Both the position numbers and the translations under genes were made by a program. Shown here piece by piece: positions 55,721-64,000 of a DNA stretch of 64,000 nucleotides (within the stretch, counting starts at the first letter, position 1; each line of letters opens with the position of its first letter). Below the pieces are notes generated by a model that searched no databases, was not told the DNA's origin, and was given only the letters and a program-made list of their open reading frames with translations. Origin of the DNA: Bisporella sp. PMI_857 (Eukaryota > Ascomycota > Leotiomycetes > Helotiales > Helotiaceae); contig JAJSPD010000039.1 of NCBI GenBank assembly GCA_021307315.1, positions 310,001-374,000 of the forward strand, given 5' to 3'.

Positions 55721-57910
55721 AAGAATTAGTCGGATGGGCATCAACCGAGAAAACAACATTAACCTTGCTTGTCTATTTTTACGCTGGGAAAATAAAATTG
55801 ATTTAGCATATTTTTTTTAGCCACTTGGCATAACGTGACTTCTTAAAATCAAATATGATACATCTGAGTTCAGGGGCTTAATGCAGGATGTTGTATTTTA
55901 TTTAGGACTACCAACACTAACGTTTGCGACCTGCTCTTTTGCTACTGTGGCTGCCTTTTTCCCTCGCAAAACGGAAACCAAGCAAGTCGCGGGTTTGCAA
56001 AGGAATAACGAGCATAAAAAACCATAGCACACCGTGAAGTTCAGCCACATAAAAGCGTTTGCTAAGGTGTCATTCTGGTTTCTAGGTAGAATCTACCCAT
56101 GCTTGCTACATTGCCCCATGCTGGCGATATACTAGAAGGATTTAAGGATCTGGGTAAAGAAAATGTGATACTGGTGGGTAGAGGTTCTGATATACAGGTC
56201 GGGGCGGAGAGCTACCGTTCCGGCTATTTGCTTTCCTCTGGATACGATTTTAAGCAGCTATTCCGGGCAAAAATTGGTCAAATGATGTTATCAGGGCTTT
56301 AATCTACCCTGGCGACAATACCAAATATGTTTTTCCAGTACGATAGAAAGTATATTGCATATCCTAAATTAGTTGTCTCCTCGTGACTATTGAATACTAA
56401 CCGATATGCACGCCAATCAGAAAACGATCTAATCTAGGATTCCATATAACCTCGAACTCCAGGATCACGGGTTTTTATGTCTTCCTACTTTCGGGCTACA
56501 AGAAACTTACATATCTTACAAGAGTAATCCCCTCCCCCAAACGTTTAAGCTGTAGTATATGGTGCTAATGATATATTAAAAGTCAATTTTGTAAAGGATT
56601 TTTATTAGATTACCAATTTTTGATATACCGGCAATACTAAAGCAAAACTACAGTGTTGGCTATATTTTTATCTTGTGTAACCATATGAATGTCAACACAA
56701 CTGTATACTTTATTCAGCGACATAATAATTGCACAATACTTATTCAGCTTGCATTTTGCTGAACAACTGTAAAACCATATTAATTATCAGAAAAGGCACA
56801 TGCTAGACCCGTATCGTCTTCTCACGTGATATACAGACGCGTGCAAATACTACCCATCTTTGGTACGAGCAGATAGCTGTTCCCTTTTTGTTTTATCTCT
56901 TGGCCAGTAGGGCCCGGTGTCATTTGATCCCACGGAAAGGGTCGCGTGACACTAATGCGAAACAAAATAGTACACCAAATATCAAATGGTTAATAACATG
57001 GTAATAAAGTAGGTGGTCAGCTCAAACAAGTTTCGCAACGTTCAACAACAGAGTATGTCCTGAATGAGGAAACTCTTTTGCTATATGTTGTGTAATCTTA
57101 AATATGGTGGGGCTGTCAAGAAAACAAAGGGTGTGGCCTTAGACAAGCCTCATTGGTTATCAAAGACTTGGCCCGACCACCCATTTATTTAATATCCTAA
57201 GAGAATTCTGTTGGTGTAAATGAGAATTTTTGTGGTTTGTGCTGCTGTGGCGGCTTGTAAGAACAGACATTCGACTTGCTCGGCGCATGTAAGCTGACTG
57301 GCATAAATAGCAAAACCGCCAAGCACCTTTTTGATGGATACCCCGCACAGCCAGTATTGAACGTGCTCAGCCACCTTTTGTAGTGATTGATCTCCTGCAT
57401 ATATTTTAGTCGATCAGCTGCAGCATCGCCAATGGTCCCCCCGCCGAAATGTCCCAAAAAGCCTTTCTGCGCGGTAGGTCAGGTCTGTTATGCCTGTGAT
57501 GGTGTTTAAAAAGGCATTTATGGAAGAAGCTTGTTTTTATTGGAAGCCTACGTGTTTCTGTGTCAATGGCCGCCAAGTCACCCTCTCCCTTAGGACACCA
57601 ATATTGGGTTGTTGTGTTCAAAGATTATGCAGCCTAATCAATGGAGTGCTGCATGTCTGGAACCTATCAGCCAATCACCTTGAGCCAAGCGAGGCAGCAT
57701 CGGGCTGTTGCGAACCTAATTCCTGTAGTCCTTTGTGCATCTCTTCCTATGATTCGCTGTATCAATATTCTATAGAACTAGGCGTTCTTGCTAAATAAGG
57801 CGTTTTAGTTTTTATACCTGTATATGATATCTATCGCAAATATGGAGAGCACTATGTTTTGATAAAGCACTCACCCCTCACGTCCTTCCTTCCTCCAAAA
57901 TCATGCCAAA
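55721..57910. other. gene-poor, partly AT-rich region
   Basis: About 2.2 kb without a supported gene. A 67-codon frame at 56099-56302 has some hydrophobic pattern but no motif and no splice continuation. 56,330-56,800 is AT-rich. Confidence 0.4.
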
Positions 57911-58714
57911 ATGTGGGGGCCGAAATCAGTCACAGCCATTAACGAAACACAGGTAGCAGATTCCCCTGGAGCTGCACCTGTGCCAGCGCCAGCGTGCAGC
58001 GTGCGACAATATAAAGTCACTGCAGCTTCGGCATGGAAGCGACGTTTCAAGATCGTGGAACAGCCCTCCCAGAATGTTAGATACACGCTGACATTCACGG
58101 ATTCCTTCCAAGGCTGGGGAATGTTATTGAGCACTGGCGAGCCGAAAAACCCAGCTGCCGTGATTGCTGCTGCCGCCAAAATCTCCCTCTGGCGCACCAT
58201 CACCCAGTTGGTCCTGGGCGATCCCTGGTCTGAGTCGGATAGGACCCAGAGAGTGGAACTCAAGCTAGACTCTATGTGGAAGCACAACAAGTACTCCGTG
58301 TCCCTAACACTACCACCAACTGATGATAGCGAAAGCGAAAACCAAGTCTTAGAGATGCAGTGGAAAGGCACCAACGATGTTAAGGGTTTCATGAAGAAGT
58401 TGGATCGCGGCATGCACCACAAGCTTGTTGAGAAGAGTAGCAACACGCTCCTGGCACGCTATGTGCACAATCCGTGGAGCATGGATGTTGCGGGAACTGT
58501 CGAAATCTACGCGGATGTCCCGAGGATCGCACCGCAGCAGTGGGACCTTTTTGTGCTAGTCAGCGCGCTGGCGGCTGCGGAGAAGACGTTGAAGACGGTG
58601 AAGATGGCGGTGTCTCAAACAGATATCGAGACGGATGGCATGGTAGAGGCACTAGCCTATGGAATGACCACGGCGGGCCAGGCTCAGAGTACTTCGCACG
58701 GAGGACAGCAGTGA
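57911..58714 (+). CDS. tubby C-terminal-like fungal protein, uncharacterised
   Basis: This is an intronless frame of 267 residues from MWGPKSVTAIN. The core (about 33-245) resembles the second half of the fungal tubby C-terminal-like fold, with alternating strands: RYTLTFTDSFQ, then ELKLDSMWKHNKYSVSLTL, LARYVHNPWSMDVAGTVEIY, and a closing helix WDLFVLVSALAAAEKTLK. It is not closely similar to the tubby-like protein at 2065-3090, beyond the fold. No signal peptide is present. The acidic insert DDSESE lies in a loop. The function is unknown. Confidence 0.65.
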   Translation: MWGPKSVTAINETQVADSPGAAPVPAPACSVRQYKVTAASAWKRRFKIVEQPSQNVRYTLTFTDSFQGWGMLLSTGEPKNPAAVIAAAAKISLWRTITQLVLGDPWSESDRTQRVELKLDSMWKHNKYSVSLTLPPTDDSESENQVLEMQWKGTNDVKGFMKKLDRGMHHKLVEKSSNTLLARYVHNPWSMDVAGTVEIYADVPRIAPQQWDLFVLVSALAAAEKTLKTVKMAVSQTDIETDGMVEALAYGMTTAGQAQSTSHGGQQ

Positions 58715-60896
58715 CTGAGAAGCATATGCACACGCGCGCAATATACCATTTTAACGCCTTTCGCGTATTTCGAAGCTGGAGAGCTACAGCTGTTCTTAAT
58801 GGCTGTCTCTTGCAGTTTAACCACACGATCTTACTCGCTGCATGCCTTCCAGACATGTCTATGCCATCATTCTTGGGGGATGACAAGAAGGAGGGAAGTA
58901 TGAAAAGAGACTTAATTATCCATAATACTAAGTCATTTTTACATAATAATGTAGGACCTACAGTACAATACTATTAAGGGATTTTGGGATCTCCTTCAAG
59001 GTTTGCGAATATTATCTACGTTCTTTGTGCTTTTGCGGAATCCAAATTTATTATACATAAGCTTGTTAATGATTCTAATATTGTGATTGATACATGCCAT
59101 TGTAGTCACCGACTTCAATGTATAAATCGCTTAATCCGGTAGAGTGAAACAGCCGTCTACGTACATCGTACATTAATATTTGTATATAGATTTTACTAGG
59201 TGCTTCAGCGATCGCTTGTGGAGAATTCAGCAGAAACTTGTATTCAGGTTTAGGATATAGACAACTTTGTTGCCAGACCCGATTCGCCCATTAAAACATT
59301 CCCGCCTGCTAACAAAAAATTGAACATTGGTAGTCAAGCCAAGAGAAATTGTGCACATAATATTTACATTACACGGTCTTGTTTTTTCCCATTTGACACG
59401 CACAGCCTATCATAGTTCCGCAAATGGACACTTGGTGGCGTTGCCTCCCATATATTATGCCAGCTGCTGCTCTCTTATTTCTATCATGCTTCATTTGTGA
59501 CTTCACTTCCGTTTCAACCGATCGAATTTTGAATGCGGTGGTATTTCCTCGTGACTATACAAGCCATACGTCACAAGTGCCCAGGTAGCGGGCTGAAGGT
59601 TCGCGCCTATCAAACCGCATCCGGGTTGCCAGGAATTATTGTGCTCAGGACATTTTGCCGGTTTCGGAATATGACAAATTCCCCCCCTTTTGACTTGATT
59701 AACTTTCGTAGTACAACGATTAAGTACGAAGTCAAAAAGCATTTTCCTACCATTCAGCATTTCAGACGATCCCAAGATAAGTAGTTTGCAAACTATCGGC
59801 ATTTCTCAATTTTTATCGTTGCCAGTCGAGTCATTCATCTCTTCTTCATCCCGTTTATCAAGAGCTTTAGCGCGCTGATGATGATCTGTCGTATCAATCG
59901 CCGCATTCAATTATGCCACTTCAGCGGAGCAAATGGAAGCCACTGGCTGATACTTACGGCATGGAACCTGAAAATATGGTGGCTCTGAAAGTATGATAAT
60001 CCTGCTGTAGTAAGTCTAAATAATCAACGGAATTTTACCTGCATTGCGGATATAAGATTGCTTCACAGAATGTTTAGCCGTGCAGAACTCTCAGTCTTTG
60101 TACAGTAAGGTGTAGTGCTGGAGCCCGTCAGTTGTCATAGCCTCTGCACAAGTCATCGAAGCTAGGCAACCTACTGGCGCGGGTGGCCCTCTTGTCGCAT
60201 TTGGTGCAGACTGCGGCTGAAAAGCATAACGCCATTCCGCCAGGTCTTGGCTCCCTAAGAGGAATAGGTCACTCAGTTCAAGAGATCCATACGGTACGTG
60301 CATTCCGCGCCACTAACGGTCCAGGGCGTTATTGTAATCAAGTGGTCTATTTATCATGACTTTAATATTATAATAAGGTTACTCGACGTTATTGGCAGAT
60401 GCTGATTCGATCATCAACTCTAATCAATATTCGCTCAATGGCCGCTTGCATATCCTGTCACCTGTATTTTCAAGACGCTACAATGCTTTAAAGACGAGAT
60501 TTACCCAGGGGTTGTTGTCGACATCTCCCTCAGCATTATATTTATCAAGAGCTTCAGCACGGTTCATGAACTATTCCTCTCGTCCATCAAACAACATCTC
60601 AGGTTGCATGACACGAGAGACAGGTTCACGCTCTCGCTCACGCTCTCGCTCTCACACTCATCGTACATCTTGCCACTTCTGCCGTTATTGTTGTTGTTGC
60701 CTACCACTTGGATTCTCTTCCATTTGGAGCATGTTAGGCTTACGAACCAGCCAATTCAGTATGTGTATTGTTTCTCAGAAACCAAGTAGCTTTGGTTTTC
60801 AACCTCGATAACCCCTTCACTGCGACAATACTGACTACAGTTGATGTAGAAAGAACGCCGAGCTCTTCTCCAACTGGACCTGAAAAGACCCCAAAC
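58715..60896. other. long intergenic region, promoter of NACHT gene
   Basis: About 2.2 kb with only short frames. It holds a CGCTCT/CACGCT microsatellite (about 60628-60660). An in-frame frame from 60768 precedes the chosen NACHT start and may be leader. No RNA gene is seen. Confidence 0.35.
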
Positions 60897-63800
60897 ATGA
60901 ATGGGCAACATAGCAAACAGACTTCAAGTGATGTCTCGGCTCAGGAGAGACGGCATGACACACGGACTGACGGCAACCACAATACATATACTGATGCCCA
61001 TCATGACACATATGCCAATGGCTACCACGACCATGTTCATATAAACGGTTTACAGCTTTCGGGTAACATGTCTTTCATGAATGGAGAACTAGCAACCATC
61101 ATTCGAGATGCCATCAACGAGACACGACAAAGGATAATCTCTGAATTTGACTATATCGATGGAGCCAGGATCGATGAAACGACAATTGAGGAGTTTTCAG
61201 ATTACATCACTCGAGAACGTCTGAGATCTATGCCGCATCGGGGGAGCTTATGGGACCGGGTGCTTCGTTGGGCAGAGTTCTATGCTCTGCAGGTCGCTGC
61301 TTATGCGGAGAACATTGTCTCGTTTGTACCAGAAAGCTACGATGCCTCAAAACATGTCTTTGTACTCCTAAGATCCCTTCTTGAACACGGCGAGGAAAAT
61401 GCCGGCGTCCTCAATACAACATTCGGAGTCTTCTACAAGCTTGGGCTATCCTTAGCTTTTTTAAACTCTTATGAGACCAGGCTTAGCCTAAACACTCACA
61501 TTCGCAAAGATGTTGGTCGGGCATTTCACGATATCCACTCTTTGGTATTTAATGTCGCATCATACTATCAAAGGACAGTCCGTGGCTTGTCTAGTGGATC
61601 TGTCAGATTAGACTTTACCGGCCTGTTCCGTGAGAATCTGGACAGGTTTTACGCCCGAAAGCGCTCGTAAGTTGTTGTTTGACTCAAGGACGTGAGGTTG
61701 GCTAATTTCTCTGTAGTATTATTGACCACATGTGGAGGCATGCCTTAGGTGATAGCGAAGAAAAGGATGTCCCCAAAATTCGCAAGTGGCTCGATCAACG
61801 ATCCTCGTTGTTGAACGCTATTTCTGCCAATTCCTACAGTTATCAATCACAGTACGATGAGTATACCTGCGAGTGGTTTCAAAGACACTTAGTTGCCTTC
61901 ACTCGAAGCAGTGATGAAGTACTTGCCATCACAGCTCCTGCAGGTTGCGGCAAAACAATCCTGTCAAGCTGGATTCAAGAGAGGCTGCAACGTCCCATAG
62001 ACCGTAAAGCCTATAGCACACTCATTTTTTCCTTTGAGGCCGACCTTCCTAGTGAAACAACATCTCCAGCATTAGCAAAGAACCTGGCTCTGCAATTAAT
62101 GAATATTCGCGTCGGCGATGCGGCAATGTTTAACTTGGTTCGCGAAGCTTACAGCCAGAAAAGCCCAGCCGCTATTGAGACTCGTTTATGGGCTGCAATT
62201 GACGCTGGATTCTCGGCTTCATCACAGCCAACCATGATTATCATTGACGGGTTGGACCAGCTTCAAGGAGAAAACCTAGATTCGGTCTGTGAAACCATCA
62301 CAAAATTGTCGAAGAAGCACACATCATTGAAATCAATCATTTTATCTAGGCCTAACACCGCTCTCCTGACTAGCAATCAGAAATGGAAGACGTTCGAAAT
62401 CAAGCCTGATGACGTGTATGAAGATATCCGACACATAGCCAAGCACACATTGCAAAGATGCGAGCAATACCGTATTCAGAAAGAAGCTGAACAGCAAGTT
62501 GTGATTGATCAGCTTGTAAAAGCAGCAAATGGCTCGTTTTTGTGGCTTTTGTTGACTAGTCAACTGCTTGAGAGATCTAAATCGATCGAAGACTTCGGCA
62601 AGAATATGCGGGAGGTGCCCAAGACATTGGACAGTGTAATCCAAAAGCATGTCGGCTACATTGACTTTTCTGATTCAGACCTCAAGATGCTCATATCAAT
62701 ACTTCTCATCGCTGAAAGGCCGTTGACTCTTGGCGAGATTTACGAAATCTTACAGGTTGATGTGCAGAAAAGGACAATTTCCAAGCGACAAATTGATGTG
62801 GCAGAAAAGATTTCGAAAACCAATGGCCTACTTGGATTGAACGAGACGGAAGTGGTGAAGTTCCGTCACAGCGCTGTTCGAAGACATCTTTTATCTCTCC
62901 AAGCTGAAGGCAAGAAGATTTTGGGATTCAAAGATGCTCAGACTCAATTTACCCTAAGACTGCTGGTTTATATCAAAGCAAGCTTGACAAATAAACGGAT
63001 GGTTAGTCTCGAGAAATTACCATACTCTGAAGTTCAGCGAACATATACAGACCGCAAATTGTTGGAGTATTCAGTACAGAACTGGATCGTGCACTTTCCT
63101 CGATCCTCCCTTTATAGCGCCTCTGGTCCCCTTCAGCTCTCATCCGAGTTCAAATCGTTGTTCCCGAATTCTACCTACTTAGTCCTTTTAGAATGGACTT
63201 GTTGGAATGAGCAGTCCTCAAAGCACGAGCTCATCGATATGTATGAGCTTTCTCTACGTATCCGGTCGGAGGTCTTCGATGAAAGACATGAATGCACGCT
63301 TCAAAACGTGATCACATGTGGTTTCGTTCACCATGAGTATTCTCCAACGACTATCACCGCTGAATATTTCTTTCGCGCTACTTCCATCGCTCAACAAATT
63401 CTGGACAAGTTTAGCAAAGCCACAATTGCCTGTGCCTCTACTTTCTTGGCCATCACCGAGACCATGAAATTTGCAAGTCGGGAAAAGCTCGCGACTTGGA
63501 GAGAAGAGACACTAAAATTTGTTATCCTTGCATACAAACATGAGCATGGTGAGACGAGCGAAATTGTTCTTCGCTACTATAAATTGTTGGCTGACCTCTA
63601 TCTCTGTATCAATGAGGAAGAGAATGCCACACTGATCTGGAAAGAGATTCGCCTTCTTGTTGTAAAGAAGCATGGTGAAGGTTCTGTCCAAGATCGTGAG
63701 GTTATGGACAGACTTATGATTGTTCTCAAAGGAAAGAAGGATGCTGAGATCGAGAAGTACTGTAGTGATATCTTTGCTGTCAATGATGATCAGGCAATTG

Positions 63801-64000
63801 TCTGGGATGAGGCACGAATTAGTATGATCTTGCAATTAGCTTCGGCGTGCGAACATCGAAAAGAGCTTTTTGAAGCTGAGGAATTTTACGTCACACTGTG
63901 GAATCGGCTCCTGCATTTCTTTAAGGAGAAGCAATTTCACGATATCGATCTCCGGATTCGTGTGCTCCAAATCGCTGTCGAATATACCAATTTTCTCCAA
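60897..64000 (+). CDS. NACHT/STAND-type NTPase with helical-repeat C-terminus, 3' truncated by window edge
   Basis: Exons 60897-61666 and 61717 onward join in frame (TC + T) and stay open to the end, giving at least 1018 residues. I started at MNGQHSKQTSS; an in-frame ATG at 60768 exists. The N-terminal 60 residues carry His/Tyr/Asp-rich repeats (HNTYTDAHHDTYANGYHDH). Residues about 75-255 are the helical 'fungal STAND N-terminal' domain seen before NACHT modules. The NTPase shows Walker A APAGCGKT (about 331-338), Walker B MIIIDGLDQ, and a sensor segment SIILSRPN. A winged-helix-like part follows (LLIAERPLTLGEIYEIL, VKFRHSAVRRHLL). The rest is helical, resembling TPR-type arrays. Such proteins act in vegetative incompatibility and innate-like recognition. 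The end of the protein is missing. Confidence 0.85.

Noticed and set aside
56099..56302. 67-codon plus-strand frame with some hydrophobic pattern
   Set aside because: No signal peptide, no domain, no splice sites extending it, and AT-rich surroundings.
58474..58977. 167-codon plus-strand frame overlapping the second tubby-like gene
   Set aside because: Overlaps the well-supported frame in another phase. It has odd Cys/Gly-rich composition from frame shift and no motif.
60604..60811. Arg/Ser-repeat frames before the NACHT gene
   Set aside because: They come from a CGCTCT/CACGCT microsatellite and do not connect by splice sites to the NACHT exon with support.

Overview
The window is nuclear DNA of a filamentous ascomycete (Pezizomycotina). 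The evidence is the many short introns (about 45-230 bp, mostly GTAAGT-like donors, CTAAC/CTGAC branch sites and TAG/CAG acceptors), the HET and NACHT-type incompatibility genes, GPI-anchored and small secreted proteins, and typical fungal orthologues (IMP dehydrogenase, IQGAP, Ams1-type alpha-mannosidase, Y14). A member of the Leotiomycetes is plausible from general protein resemblance, but I cannot prove the class or species from sequence alone. Exon boundaries were built by hand from splice signals and reading-frame continuity.

Layout: a truncated copia-type gag fragment touches the left edge (1-231). 2-9.4 kb holds a tubby-like protein, a ubiquitin-like/zinc-finger protein, the exon-junction protein Y14 and an F-box/TPR-like protein. 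11.5-17.2 kb holds an eight-cysteine secreted mini-protein, a four-exon 1268-residue protein that I cannot assign, and a tRNA-Leu(CAG) gene. That tRNA gene carries its normal anticodon-loop intron and also a GT...AG intron-like insertion inside the T loop. 17.6-25 kb has a HET protein, a GPI-anchored GH5 glucanase and a seven-exon MYND-finger gene cut short by an in-frame TAA. 25-34.5 kb is gene-poor and looks AT-rich. It contains one small probable mitochondrial protein, a secreted two-repeat protein and at least three decayed genes (acyltransferase-like, BTB/POZ, SRPK-like kinase). 34.8-49.5 kb is a housekeeping block: IMP dehydrogenase (GMP synthesis), IQGAP (cytokinesis scaffold), a GPI-type cysteine-rich surface protein, and a 14-exon vacuolar alpha-mannosidase that needs a 2-nt microexon to make its catalytic motif. 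50.6-58.7 kb holds a UVI-1-like protein, a pogo-like MITE, a secreted RNase T1-fold protein with an added charged region, an unassigned protein and a second tubby-like protein. The right edge is an incomplete NACHT/STAND-type protein that stays open to base 64000.

There is no operon or obvious biosynthetic cluster. The genes are independent. Self/non-self recognition (HET, NACHT), the secreted proteins and the decayed genes are interspersed with conserved housekeeping genes. The most unusual observations are the intron-like insertion in the tRNA T loop, the two introns separated by 2 nt in the mannosidase gene, and the two unusual secreted proteins (eight-Cys mini-protein; RNase T1-like protein).
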